DNA of 64,000 nucleotides from Linyphia triangularis (lineage: Eukaryota; Arthropoda; Arachnida; Araneae; Linyphiidae): the NCBI GenBank assembly GCA_963978545.1, contig OZ021724.1:100577163-100641162 (forward strand). The letters are read 5' to 3'. Below are positions 40,237 to 51,539 of the stretch, one piece after another. The notes under the pieces are model-generated. The model worked only from the letters and a program-made list of their open reading frames with translations. It did not search any database and had not been told where the DNA came from. Made by a program: the position numbers and the translations under genes. Position 1 is the first letter of the stretch; each line of letters starts with the position of its first letter.

Positions 40237-41826
40237 CTTACGCAATTGAAAGGACTGGAGCGTTGTTTCCGGATTCCATAGACCATATTTCGCCGAGCAT
40301 AATTTCATTTTAAAGGCAGTGACGCCCGGGAGGACTTTTTAAGGGGGAAGGGGGGGGGTGAGCCAGTTACAGAGAATCCGGGAAAACTACCAAAAAATCT
40401 TACGCAATTGAAAGGACTGGAGCGTTGTTTCCGGATTGCATAGACCATATTTCGCCGAGCATAATTTCATTTTAAAGGCAGTGACGCCCGGGAGGACTTT
40501 TTAAGGGGGAAGGGGGGGGTGAGCCAGTTACAGAGAATCCGGGAAAACTACCAAAAAATCTTACGCAATTGAAAGGACTGGAGCGTTGTTTCCGGATTGC
40601 ATAGACCATATTTCGCCGAGCATAATTTCATTTAAAGGCAGTGACGCCCGGGAGGACTTTTAAGGGGGGTGAGCCAGTTACAGAGAATCCGGGAAAACTC
40701 CCAAAAAATCTTACGCAATTGAAAGGACTGGAGCGTTGTTTCCGGATTCCATAGACCATATTTCGCCGAGCATAATTTCATTTAAAGGCAGTGACGCCCG
40801 GGAGGACTTTTTAAGGGGGAAGGGGGGGGGGGTGAGCCAGTTACAGAGAATCCGGGAAAACTCCCAAAAAATCTTACGCAATTGAAAAGACTGGAGCGTT
40901 GTTTCCGGATTCCATAGACCATATTTCGCCGAGCATAATTTCATTTAAAGGCAGTGACGCCCGGGAGGACTTTTTAAGGGGGAAGGGGGGGGGGTGAGCC
41001 AGTTACAGAGAATCCGGGAAAACTCCCAAAAAATCTTACGCAATTGAAAAGACTGGAGCGTTGTTTCCGGATTCCATAGACCATATTTCGCCGAGCATAA
41101 TTTCATTTAAAGGCAGTGACGCCCGGGAGGACTTTTAAGGGGGGTGAGCCAGTTACAGAGAATCCGGGAAAACTCCCAAAAAATCTTACGCAATTGAAAG
41201 GACTGGAGCGTTGTTTCCGGATTCCATAGACCATATTTCGCCGAGCATAATTTCATTTAAAGGCAGTGACGCCCGGGAGGACTTTTTAAGGGGGAAGGGG
41301 GGGGGGGGTGAGCCAGTTACAGAGAATCCGGGAAAACTCCCAAAAAATCTTACGCAATTGAAAAGACTGGAGCGTTGTTTCCGGATTCCATAGACCATAT
41401 TTCGCCGAGCATAATTTCATTTAAAGGCAGTGACGCCCGGGAGGACTTTTTAAGGGGGAAGGGGGGGGGGGTGAGCCAGTTACAGAGAATCCGGGAAAAC
41501 TCCCAAAAAATCTTACGCAATTGAAAAGACTGGAGCGTTGTTTCCGGATTCCATAGACCATATTTCGCCGAGCATAATTTCATTTAAAGGCAGTGACGCC
41601 CGGGAGGACTTTTAAGGGGGGTGAGCCAGTTACAGAGAATCCGGGAAAACTCCCAAAAAATCTTACGCAATTGAAAGGACTGGAGCGTTGTTTCCGTATT
41701 GCATAGACCATATTTCGCCGAGCATAATTTCGTTTAAAGGCAGTGACGCCCGGGAGGACTTTTAAGGGGGAAGGGGGGAGGGGGAGAGCCAGTTACAGAG
41801 AATCCGGGAAAACTCCCAAAAAATCC
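40237..41826 (-). repeat. ~160-bp tandem array, 10 units, three-unit higher-order pattern
   Basis: Units begin at CTTACGCAATTG: 40237, 40399, 40560, 40710, 40873, 41035, 41185, 41349, 41512, 41662. Lengths are 162, 161, 150, 163, 162, 150, 164, 163, 150 and about 164. Every third unit has the same deletion next to the G-run (GACTTTTAAGGGGGGTGAG). The AAAGGACTGG/AAAAGACTGG site follows G, A, A in units 4-6 and again in 7-9. The 70-77-codon frames are translations of the unit. On the minus strand each unit has a C/T-rich tract ending in AG and, 97 nt later, GTAAG. Confidence 0.93.
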
Positions 41827-41844
41827 ATTAAAAAAAAATCAATT

Positions 41845-41852
41845 CCAATCAC
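41845..41852. repeat. 8-bp TSD of SINE-B (left)
   Basis: CCAATCAC is repeated at 42038-42045. Confidence 0.7.
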
Positions 41853-41855
41853 CGT

Positions 41856-42037
41856 CCCACCTGATGGCTGTGGGGTTAGCGCTCTGGCTTCGAATGCCGG
41901 AGGTGCTGGGTTCGAACCCCGGGTGAGGCATGGTAGTTCGTTGTGGTTCGGAATACACTTTAAAATGTAGGTCTCGGCTTGATTAGCCGTTATTGCGCAC
42001 AAAAATAAATCCCCGAGAGCCCAAACCAAAACTTTCC
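41856..42037 (+). mobile_element. SINE-B, full-length, uninterrupted
   Basis: CCACCTGATGGCTGTGGG head, A box GGTTAGCGCTCTGG, canonical B box GGGTTCGAACCCCGG, body GTTCGTTGTGGTTCGG and GATTAGCCGTTATTGCGC tail ending AAACCAAAAC. This is the best reference copy of the family here. Confidence 0.9.
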
Positions 42038-42121
42038 CCAATCACTTATCCATTTCTGAAGGCAAACTCTTACTAAAACTGGTAACTGAATCCTCAAATA
42101 TTATGAGTTATCCCATTGGCG

Positions 42122-42716
42122 CGATTGCAACCTCACCGAACATCATTATGCTATTTTTTTTTTTCAATAGAATGTAGTAAAATGGCATTCGTCCATTTTG
42201 GCTGCGTGAAGGCACGCAGGGAAGATCAGTCCAGCAACCCTGTAGAAAACTGAAGGCTGTAAGGTTTGGCGAGCATTATTCCTTCACGCCGCCAAAATAG
42301 ACGAATTGGCTATATGAACGGTGAAGATCTAACGTTTAAGTTATGTTAAGTTAAGGTGAAGTTTAGTGTAGTAAAGTATGAATATATACTGGTCTACGAG
42401 GTGAAAATTGGCGAAAAGTTGTGCCAAGGTGGTAGAAAATATTACGGTACTGATGACATCATACTTACTGCCAACTTGGTTCACTTTTTAAAGATGCGAG
42501 AATTTGGAGCCAGAGAAGTGCTCTCTGTCATTAAAAATTAAAAAGGGGTAAGGGATACAAAAAAAAAAAAAAAAAAAAAGAGAGAGAGTTTACTATTTGC
42601 AAATTAATGATATATTTGGCTGTCGAATTCACTTCAAATCATTCAAAGTCGATTTTTGAACGATTTCGGCCAATTTTGTCCCGACAAACCAGTATATACA
42701 TTGCAGTCGCCTATCA
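42122..42716. mobile_element. FB-A diverged copy with FB-P inside
   Basis: The left remnant is GATTGCAACCTCACCGAACA then TCATTATGCTATT. After FB-P it continues ACTGGTCTACGAGG, a centre GTACTGATGACATCATAC, GCCAACTTGGTTCAC, CAAAGTCGATTTTTGAACG and TTGCAGTCGCCTATC. Several arm parts are deleted. An old copy. Confidence 0.7.
42171..42374. mobile_element. FB-P foldback MITE, left arm shortened
   Basis: CGTCCATTTTGGCTGCGTGA on the left pairs with the complement of CACGCCGCCAAAATAGACG on the right, with GGCGAGCATTATTCC, then AAGTTAAGGTGAAGTTTAG at the right end. The left outer arm is missing. Confidence 0.78.
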
Positions 42717-43281
42717 AACGGTATAAGTTCTGTTTCCGTTCTCATAAATGTGGGAGTAGACGATCAGAGAAGGGACACTTGCTGAGTGTAGAATCCAGCT
42801 TTAATGAATCCTTACTGCCTCTTATCTCATACTACATTAGGCACAAAAGCGCCTTTCTTACGTATATTCACATCGAGAATGTTTAGTGATCTGTCTCTCT
42901 CATCAGAATGAGGAATACCTCCCTCTGCCGCTAGGAGTCGCCACGAGGGGTTCTCTAGTGGTGCGCCCCCTATCTCCACATAAAGGACCTTGTGCATAAT
43001 AACAGTAAAGCAAACTTTGATATCTAGTTTAACGTAGATTCCGAAAAACAACGAGCATCCGAACCAACTCAGTATTTGAATACTATAGTTCTATTGTGTC
43101 AAGACGAGAGTGGCAAAAGGCTAAATAATTCATAAGGGAGAGTGTTTTGAGATGTAAATTTTAGGTTTTTATTTGCCAGAGTCAGCAGAAACAAGAACTT
43201 CAACTAGATCATAAACTCCAATTGACAATTAACCATTTTACTACACATTTAATTTATAATATCTACTATGAATAATCTAAA
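42717..43281. other. No gene recognised; GC-richer patch
   Basis: About 42725-43060 is GC-richer than average and unique in the window. It includes TGCCGCTAGGAGTCG and GTGGTGCGCCCCC. Could be an unrecognised LTR. No ends found. Confidence 0.35.
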
Positions 43282-43903
43282 TCTATATAAATAAAACTGA
43301 CTTTCTGTCACACGGATTTGGGGACCGTTTCACGTAAAAACTACCTAACGGATTAGGATGAAATTTGGTATATCGCTTAATTAAACGACCAGGAGTAAAA
43401 TAGGCGATATATTTTTAATTTTAATTGAGTTTTAAAATTTTCGAAATAATTTTTTTTTTTGTTTTTAAGCAGACATAATTTTGTATTTCCTGAATGGCAA
43501 CTGAATGACAATCTTCGTTTGGTTTGTTTTGAAAATCGCAAATGATATTCTACATTCACAATGCCTAGAAAAAAACGCCCATCATTAAGCAAAATCGACA
43601 AAAAAGTTTTTCAAAAACGTTTAAAGAGGAACGAATTACAAAATGACAACCAAGAAGTTTCGACTTCGCGGCAGCCGGACATTTCCCCAGAGGACAGATT
43701 AGCGTCGCAACGGCGACGCCAGGAGTCTGTAAGGAGTAGAGAAACATCAGAGAGGCGTGCCGTTCGTTTAGAAGCCGATCGGCTAAGACATGCCGAACTA
43801 AACGAACAAAGAATGAATTTACAATGGGGTGATAAACTTTTATATTACTTTTATTTAGTACCAAAAACTGAGTTTATCAGTCAACGACGGGCCACGCAGC
43901 TAG
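43282..43903 (+). mobile_element. Helitron, internally deleted (622 bp)
   Basis: It starts TCTATATAAATAAAACTGAC, followed by a CTGTCACACGG and ACGGATTAGGATGAAATTTG region typical of Helitron 5' ends. It ends with GGGCCACGCAGCTAG (CTAG 3' terminus). The host base before is A and after is T, the expected A/T insertion site without duplication. Inside lies the start of a Helitron protein frame fused to the 3' end, so the Rep and helicase parts are deleted. Confidence 0.82.
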
Positions 43904-43914
43904 TATATGTATAA
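43561..43914 (+). pseudogene. Helitron RepHel N-terminal remnant, truncated
   Basis: A 117-codon frame starts MPRKKRPSLSKIDKKVF about 280 bp inside the element. Residues about 45-80 are Arg/Glu/Ala-rich (RLASQRRRQESVRSRETSER, then RRAVRLEADRLRHAEL), the charged repeat commonly found before the Rep domain of animal Helitron proteins. After about residue 85 the frame runs into the non-coding 3' end of the element. No Rep (HUH) or helicase motif is present, so it cannot encode a transposase. Family assignment is by recall of this charged motif plus the Helitron termini. Confidence 0.6.
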
Positions 43915-44290
43915 AACTGAGCTGTCTGTACGTTTGAACCTTGTACAAATACAAAGTTTTGCACCTAGAGGTACGAAATTTGGTACACAGGAGCTTAAGT
44001 ACATGGAGATTGTAGAAAACAACTTTTAAAAACGATTAAAATTCGCTTTTATTAAAATTTAATGACATGAAAAAAAAAATTCTTGGAATGGCAACGATAT
44101 TTTATTAATTACATCAGAATAAAACCAAAAGTTATTTTAATATGTCTCCCTTATTTTTCTGATTATTTTTATGAATTACAATTGTCTGTCCCGATAAACA
44201 GTTCGAATATTATTATACTTTTCTATATATTTACTGTAAATCGACGCTCTGCGCATGCGCGGTTTTAGCGCAATGCTAATAATCTGAATG
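43904..44290 (+). repeat. Possible second Helitron-like 5' region abutting the first
   Basis: Directly after CTAG comes TATATGTATAAAACTGAGC, CTGTCTGTACGTTTGAACC and ACGAAATTTGGTACACAGG, the layout of another Helitron 5' end. An initial TC is missing and no CTRR end is evident. A GCGCATGCGC palindrome lies near 44250. Confidence 0.35.
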
Positions 44291-44390
44291 TAAAAAAAAA
44301 TATTGAAATTCACTGAAAACTTTAAAGTCCCCCTCCATTACGACATATCTTAATTTTTTTTTTTTTATTATTTCCAGTAAAATATTTATT

Positions 44391-44762
44391 CGTTCATCAT
44401 TCAATATACTCGTTATGTTACAATGTTCTAGACCGGTGCATTTAGAAACTACTTTGTATTAAATCTTGAAATTTGGTGAGTTAGGTACGAAAATGATCAC
44501 TTAATGAAATGACATAAATAAAAAAAAACTCGAAAATAATGTCTACTATATTTTATATTATATTTGAAATCCTTACGTCAATACCTATGCAGTGGCTCCA
44601 CCTGGTTTTGCCTTTTGCAATGTTAATTTTCATTTATAATAGATAGGACATTTAATGAAAACAATTTATGTCATTTCATTAAGTGATCTTTTTCGTACCT
44701 ACTCACCAAATGTCAAGGTGGTTATACATAGTACTTTCTTAATGCACTTGGCTAGAGGATTG
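44391..44762. mobile_element. FB-C palindromic MITE
   Basis: Left arm ATATACTCGTTATGTTACAA to TGAGTTAGGTACGAAAATG, centre AAATCCTTACGTCAATACC, right arm TTTTTCGTACCTACTCACC to GGCTAGAGGATTG. The outermost right part is missing because FB-A begins there at TA. Confidence 0.85.
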
Positions 44763-45421
44763 TAGTCCGAGAGGCGACTGCAATTTTTGGACCCCATCGA
44801 ACATCATTCTGAATTTTTTATAGAAATTGGAGAAAAGTGAGTAGATTACGAATCCAATGGTCTGCCTTGGCAAAAATGGCCGAAACTGATCGAAAATTGA
44901 CTTGGAATGAGTTGAACTAAAATCCGATTTAAAAATATGTCGTAACTTGCCAAAAAGAGAACAGACTTTTTCGTCTGGCAACCCACTGCATTTTGATTTT
45001 CAATAAGAAAAACCGCAAACAATTTCTGGTCACTGGCTCGGAAAACTTGCATCTTTTAAAAGTAAGCCAAATTGGCGACATTGGTTACGTCATCAGTGAC
45101 GTAATGTTCATTGCCAATTTGGCTCCCTTTTAATAGATGCAAGTAGACCGTCGCCAGATATCTGAATTGTCTGCAACCTTCTTAATTGAAAATTAAAGAG
45201 TGAGGGTTACCAAATAAAAAAAAATGCTCACTATTCGTCAAGTTATGGCGCATTTGGCAATCTTAGTTCAACTTATTAAAAGTCGATTTTTGATCAGTTT
45301 CGGCCATTTTTGCCACGGCAGACCAGTGGATTCGTAATCTACTCACTTTTCTCCAACTTCTATAAAAAAATTCAGAATGATGTTCGATGGGGTCCAAAAA
45401 TTGCAGTCGCCTCTCAGTCTA
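44763..45421 (-). mobile_element. FB-A foldback MITE, full-length, reversed
   Basis: Ends TAGTCCGAGAGGCGACTGC and GCAGTCGCCTCTCAGTCTA. Centre GTTACGTCATCAGTGACGTAA, subtype 1 right arm (GACCGTCGCCAGATATC). Confidence 0.9.
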
Positions 45422-46129
45422 TAAACAAACCGTGGCGAAAAAGAAGTCCAAGAAGCAACTCCAAAAAAAAAAAAAAAAAAATGCGCCAGGAAATAGGTTG
45501 ACAAAATACAGAAAAAAAAAATCGTTTGGCGTTGTAGGGGGACTAGCAAAAATTCGCGCCAATTCAAGATTCCTGAGCGCCAAGAAAATATGACTCGTTC
45601 GGACAGCTGTCAAGAGCGTCGACTTCTATGTCTTTTGGATATGTCGTCCCTCATGCAAAAACGCTGTATATATGAATAAATTCTTGGAGCGAAAATGACA
45701 TGATAAAAACCGCGTATAGATTTCAGATTACAGATTATTATTTTTTTTAGTCAGTGAATTGTAAATCTTTATTTTTTATTTATTTGCGTTGATATGTTTA
45801 TTATTATACGCTGCGTCCAATTGGCGCCGTTTTGAATTGTGAAAGTAGATGATTTTTTTTTTTTTTTTATTATTTTAAATTTTTTACTGAGTTTAATAAT
45901 TTAGTTAGAGCAGAATATCGAAGGGTAGAAAATATTTGTAAAATGGGAGACTGTACGTTAATATACTGTGATTATTTCGTATTTTTTTAGGAAGGTTGGG
46001 CTATATTGAAGCCCCGAATATGTATCGTTTTAAGATTATTAGTATGAAATAATTGCGATTTCTAGAAAACAACATGCTAAATTATGCAAATAAAAGGTAG
46101 ATAATTATTGAAAGTCATTTTTTAAAAAT
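45422..46129. other. No gene recognised
   Basis: A-runs near 45463 and a T-run near 45853. Short frames next to the FB-A end are homopolymer-driven. Confidence 0.4.
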
Positions 46130-46500
46130 ATAACCCATCAAAACAAAAAAAATTAATGTAAATCCTTTATATACCTTGGCACTTTTTATATACATTTACA
46201 GAGCACCGATTCTTTTGTCAGCGTGTGCTTGTTTTTAATATTTAAAATTAGATGCAAATACCATCTCTATCAGCAAAACACGCTATAAACTACTTTTCAA
46301 ATTTAATTATTAAACATGAATGTGAATTTATGCTCTCACATCCAAATATCTTTTATGTATTCTGATTAAAACAATTTTATTATTTATTTATCAAAACAAT
46401 TTTGGCAACAGGAAAAGAGTTTAGTTTCTTGATTGATCGGTCAAGTGCTATTTCAGCGCTATTGGATGACGACAAGTGGGTTTATTAGTATTCTGTTATT
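46130..46500 (-). repeat. rep-E copy, reversed, truncated
   Basis: On the minus strand it holds GACGACAAG-complement CTTGTCGTCATCCAATAGCG, the TTTTCCTGTTGCCAA block and the AT-rich distal half (GAGAGCATAAATTCACATTC) to the TATATAAAGGATTTA end. The first half of the family is missing. Confidence 0.6.
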
Positions 46501-47113
46501 ATTTGAGGTTTTTTTTCTTAATTATTTACTAACGCTTAACTCATGGCTCGGAATCAGACACTGGTCTAACATGCGAGAGGTCTCGAAATCAAGCTGGCCC
46601 TATTCAATATCTGTTTTTAAAAATCGATCAGACACGATGGCGATTATAACAAAGAATATTTTGTTAAACTGGGGTTTTCTCACATCCCAGACGCAAATGC
46701 GATTCAGTTTCCGAGATGCAGTGATGTTTCGGCGCACAGGAAAAATCCAATACTCCAGGATATTGAAACCAGATGACCAAAAACAAATCCTTTTAACTTT
46801 TAACCTGTCCTAACGGATTTCCGTCACCAATTTTTTTATCTAACCCTGAGGGAGGTGAATCGCGCGTTCCGAAATTCCTTGACACCCTTCGAACGCGACA
46901 ATCGTGCCCCCCATCTGTCAGTGTCGGTTACAGTTAGGCAATCTCTTGTAGACACGATTCTCGGATGCCCCACAGCGTGCTACCGACCACTTTCCGCGCT
47001 GTCGCTTTCTAGTTTTTATTTCTCAAGATGGTCAGCATAGATATGCGAACATGTATTTAGATAGAATGTGAAGTGGAAGAAATGGTAGAATGTATTAACT
47101 GGTGAATCGATAT
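46501..47113. other. No gene recognised; partly GC-richer
   Basis: About 46850-47030 is GC-richer and unique in the window. The 126-codon frame at 46433-46813 begins inside rep-E and has no recognisable domain. Confidence 0.35.
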
Positions 47114-47787
47114 TAGACTGAGAGGCGACTGCAATTTTTGGACCACATCGAACATCATTCTGATTTTTTTTTTTTATGGAAATTAAAGAAAAGTGAGTCG
47201 ATTACGATTCCACTGGTCTGCCGGGGCAAAAATGGCCGAAACTGGTCAAAAAAAGACTTTTAATAAGTTGAACTAAATACAATTGCCAAATGAGCCATAA
47301 CTTGCCAAATAATGAGCATTTTTTTTTTTTTTTTTTTTTTGGTAACCCTCACTCTTTAATTATCAATTAAGAAGGTTGCAGACGATTCAGATATCTGGCG
47401 ATGGTCTACTTGCGCATCTATTAAAAATGAGCCAAGTTGGCAATAAACATTACGTCACGGATGACGTAACTGATGTCGCCAATTTGGCTCACTTTTAAAA
47501 AATGCAAATTTTCCAAGCCAGAGATCAGAAATCGTTTGCGGTTTTTCTCATTGAAAATCAAAATGCAGGGTTGTCAGATGAAAAAATTTGTTCTCATTTG
47601 GCAAGTTATGACATATTTGGCAATCGGATTTTAGTTCAACTCATTCCAAGTCGATTTTTGATCAATTTCGGCCATTTTTGACCGGCAGACCAGTGGATTC
47701 CTAATCTACTCACTATTCTCCAATCTCTATACAAAATTCAGAATGATGTTCGATGGGGTCCACAAATTGCAGTCGCCTCTCGGACTA
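47114..47787 (+). mobile_element. FB-A foldback MITE, full-length, subtype 1
   Basis: Ends TAGACTGAGAGGCGACTGC and GCAGTCGCCTCTCGGACTA. The left-arm poly-T is expanded to about 22. Centre GTCACGGATGACGTAAC. Confidence 0.9.
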
Positions 47788-47794
47788 TATGATA

Positions 47795-48450
47795 GACTTT
47801 GTTATTTTTGAATGGTGTCGAAACTAAAGGTGTGGAACAACGTACAAGTTTCGATTACGCTATAATATTGGCGTGGATTTGTGTCATTTACCGTTTTTAT
47901 ATTTTCAGCATTCATTTAGCAAAAATAGCCACTTTGGTGATATTTTTTGCGATAATTCTTGCACGGGTCTTAAAAAAAAAAAATCCACCAAAATGATGAT
48001 TTTGGCGTTATACTTTTCGGTAATTCTTATATTATCCTTACTTGTAAGTGAAAGTGTAGAGAGAAGGAATAATGATCGATAATGAGGTATGCTCAAGGAA
48101 AAAGAACTCTGTGTTAAAGGAATTCGTTTTCCCGCTTTTTAAAGCATTTTTACGGGAATTTCGGAAGTGGGGAATGTTTAGAACACCTTAAAATACATTA
48201 CCACAGCGATTTTTATCAAAATCGTTAGAGCCGTTTTTTAGCAATCATTGAAAAACATTATTATTATTATTTTTATCAATAGCAGCTACCTTATGCGCAT
48301 GCGCGATTTTAACGAAAACCTTAAAGGTAGGTCTCATGGTCACCACTCATCCGCACACCCAATTTGAACATCGTAGGTTAATTTATTCGGGAGTTATGCT
48401 GACCACGTACACACAGACAGGCATTTTTTCTAGATCACTTTTTTTAAAAT
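47795..48450 (+). repeat. rep-G dispersed repeat, long copy
   Basis: CGAAACTAAAGGTGTGGAAC, CATTTACCGTTTTTATATTT, TACTTGTAAGTGAAAGTG, GGTATGCTCAAGGAAAAAG, TGCGCATGCGCGATTTTAAC, GAACATCGTAGGTTAATTT and GTACACACAGACAGGC. With 35600-36240 this gives the fullest version of the family. Confidence 0.65.
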
Positions 48451-48485
48451 CATTATGTTTCAAAACGTGGAGAAATGCCAAAAAA

Positions 48486-48489
<4 letters not shown>

Positions 48490-48548
<59 letters not shown>
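48490..48548. repeat. (TA)n microsatellite
   Basis: About 29 uninterrupted TA dinucleotides directly after rep-G. Confidence 0.95.
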
Positions 48549-48550
<2 letters not shown>

Positions 48551-48835
48551 AGCGAATACTATACTTTGATTACTCTTTGAATACATATGAGTAATTGAGA
48601 GTAAAAATTAATCTATCTGTGAAATCCGTGAAGCTCAATAAGTATTTCTTAATAACAAGAATGTAGGTGGGTAGAAGAGGGGTAACATTCACCCTAAAAT
48701 TCCTAATATTCCTTAAATTTTTGCTTCTCCCTAAAATCCCTAAAACTGTGCTTAAATTTTTCCAAAATTCCTAAAAAAAATTAAACGCCCGAAAATTAGT
48801 TAATTTTCCTCCAAACCAAAAAAAAAAAAAAAAAA
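48549..48835. other. No gene recognised
   Basis: AT-rich lead-in to the tandem repeat, with a short CCTAAAATTCCTAA-like internal repetition near 48695-48770. Confidence 0.4.
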
Positions 48836-49607
48836 CGATATTCCTCCAGATGAAAAAAGTGGATTTAATTAAATTCGCATCTTTGGTCAAAATTATATAT
48901 TTGTTTAATTATATAGTCATTATTTTTTCTAAAAAGTATTTGACGTTTTTTTTTTTAAACTTTGTTTTTACGGGTTACCTTAACCCTTTCTTCATCTGCA
49001 TATTGAAACCTCAAAAGGGCTAACGATTTTAACTCGTTGCCATTCCTAATATGGTAATCATTATCACTCTTTCAAAAAAAAAAAAAAAAAAAAAAAAAAA
49101 CGATATTCCTCCAGATGAAAAAAGTGGATTTAATTAAATTCGCATCTTTGTCAAAATTATATATTTGTTTAATTATATAATCATTATTTTTTCTAAAAAG
49201 TATTTGACGTTTTTTTTTTTTAAACTTTGTTTTTACGGGTTACCTTAACCCTTTCTTCATCTGCATATCGAAACCTCAAAAGGGCTAACGATTTTAACTC
49301 GTTGCCATTCCTAATATGGTAATCATTATCACTCTTTCAAAAAAAAAAAAAAAAAAAACGATATTCCTCCAGATGAAAAAAGTGGATTTAATTAAATTCG
49401 CATCTTTGTCAAAATTATATATTTGTTTAATTATATAATCATTATTTTTTCTAAAAAGTATTTGACGTTTTTTTTTTTAAACTTTGTTTTTACGGGTTAC
49501 CTTAACCCTTTCTTAATCTGCATATCGAAAGCTCAAAAGAGCTAACGATTTTAACTCGTTGCCATTCCTAATATGGTAATCATTATCACTCTTTCAAAAA
49601 AAAAAAA
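48836..49607 (+). repeat. ~260-bp tandem repeat, 3 units separated by poly-A
   Basis: Units start at 48836, 49101 and 49359 with CGATATTCCTCCAGATG and end in ATCATTATCACTCTTTC followed by an A-run (12-28 bases). Units are nearly identical apart from A- and T-run lengths and a few substitutions. Each contains a GGTTACCTTAACCCTTTC block. No frame is open through a unit. Confidence 0.92.
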
Positions 49608-50981
49608 TCCTACCTGCCTCTAGGACATGCCTCAGATCATCCCCTCAAAAAGAGAGGAGGAGGCTTATGACAGTTTCGACTTCGAACGCGATAAAAGTCC
49701 AACTCATCGCTCAATGCCTTCCAAATTTTCTTCGCGGGAAATTTTTAGTGACACATCTCCTTTATCCCCCCCCCCCCCCCGCAATCTATCCAACAACCAA
49801 TCAATCAGACAGGAATGTCGTCGCCGACTCTAGCCCTCCCCCTTTCCCTTCGATGGAAGCCTGTTCTTTTTAGATTTATCGTTTGTTTTGGAAGATAGTT
49901 TTTTTTCTTATAGGAGTCTGAAACGGGAATAGTGGCTTAAGTCATATTTTCAAAGATTTGAAGAAATTGTCAATTCGCTTTAATAACTAAACTATCCATG
50001 TAATAGTTTTCGTCTCTGTTGAGACACTCACTGAGGAACCGACTAATTTCTTTACGCCACAGCACCTTACGCGGTAAAATTAAATGCTACATTTCCCATC
50101 CTTAACGAAGTTCCCAACAATAACTGCATTTATTCTTCCAAGTACCCTCCTTCATCCCCCTCAGATTCAAACCACTCCCCCTACGCTCAAAAGATTATTA
50201 TCCTACAACATTTTTAAGGGGGTCTGAGACACAATATTCTAAAATCTTTATTTTTAAAATTATTTTTATGAAATGTTTTATGTAGTTATGTATAATGCTT
50301 TGAAATTTAAAAAACTATTTTAAATTTTCAAATTTTAAAAATATATTTTTATTTAAAAAACATCAAAATTTTGATATTTCCTAAATTGGATACATCTAAA
50401 AAAAACTTTTTTAAAAAGTCACTTCATTTTTGCATAAAATTACTTCTTACAATTCATATCAAAAATTGTCTTCGTGATTTTTCGTTAAAATAATTAGAAA
50501 AAATTAAAAAAAAAAAAAAAACAGTTTTTGCACAAAATATCTTTAAAATCCATGGTATGCTTAGCTCCAAAAACTTTTTTAAAAAAAAGTTAAATAAAGA
50601 AACATAATTCATTCTAGCAAATTAAAGAAATATATATGAAGAATAATTGTGGAAAGTTTCATGGGTTTATAACAAGTAGTTTTTAAGTTATATCAATTTA
50701 AACTCAAAAAAGGGACAAAAAGCCATCACCGAGAAAAACAGTTTCAAAGTTTCAAGATAGCATGTCTGAGATGCAGTTGTCATGTAACAAAAACTTAAAT
50801 ATTTCAAGTTCTACTAATGATAGAAACAAACTTTTTATGCCATTTTATTCAGAAATATTAGTATTATTTCTCACGATAATAAAAAAAAATTGAGAATTTT
50901 AAACATTTTGACTCCCAGACCCCGTTGAGATAACAAGCAGTGCACATAAACGGTTTCAAAATATGATTATCCAAACCTTTT
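49608..50981. other. No gene recognised
   Basis: A 68-codon frame at 49627-49833 (and an overlapping one in another frame) crosses a C13 tract and has no known motif. The rest is AT-rich and unique-looking. Confidence 0.35.
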
Positions 50982-51144
50982 AAGTGGTCAGCGTGCTAGC
51001 TTCTAGACCGCGAGGTTGCGGGTTCCGAGTCCCGTGTTAGGCATGGGTGTTTGTAAATGTATGTTGGCTTGTCTAATGACGAATGTTTCGGCGCATTATA
51101 GCCCTCGTGTTGCTGACGGCGACAAATAATCTGAATACAACCAA
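50982..51144 (+). mobile_element. SINE-A, 5'-shortened
   Basis: It starts within the A box (AAGTGGTCAGCGTGCTAGC) and is otherwise complete to AATACAACCAAC. AACCTTTT-like words on both sides (about 50974-50981 and 51149-51156) are a possible TSD. Confidence 0.85.
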
Positions 51145-51156
51145 CCCAACCTTTTA

Positions 51157-51539
51157 TTTCAGTCAACTATTTTACTACAGGGTTTTAGAGAAAGGAGTAC
51201 CTAACTTTAAAATGACAAACAAATGAGACATAAAGAGAAGAGACAAGTGGTCTGATGGCTTGACAGGTGTGGAATTTCAATTACAGCGGTTTATAAAATT
51301 AATTAATTTGGGTAAATTTACATTCATTTTCATATGGACGGATTTGTCAATAGATAAAACTGGTGAGGACGGGGTACTAAAAACTTGTCTGCGAGTCATG
51401 CAACACCATAGAAGTTTAAATCACCAGAGAAGTTGAAAAAAATAAGTCTGAAAGAGTTATCGTTTGCTCCACTCGATGCAGAATTTGCAACAATTTCTTG
51501 GCGCATTTAAATATTGTAGTTAATTTTGCAGACCAGAGT
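51157..51539. other. No feature recognised
   Basis: Unique-looking sequence between SINE-A and rep-G. Confidence 0.35.

Noticed and set aside
40711..41583. Repeated 70-77-codon minus-strand frames
   Set aside because: They are the same translation of the ~160-bp tandem unit, cut at different G-run lengths. A coding role is not supported, though the splice-like layout is listed separately.
46433..46813. 126-codon plus-strand frame
   Set aside because: It starts inside a reversed rep-E copy and shows no motif, signal or conserved composition.
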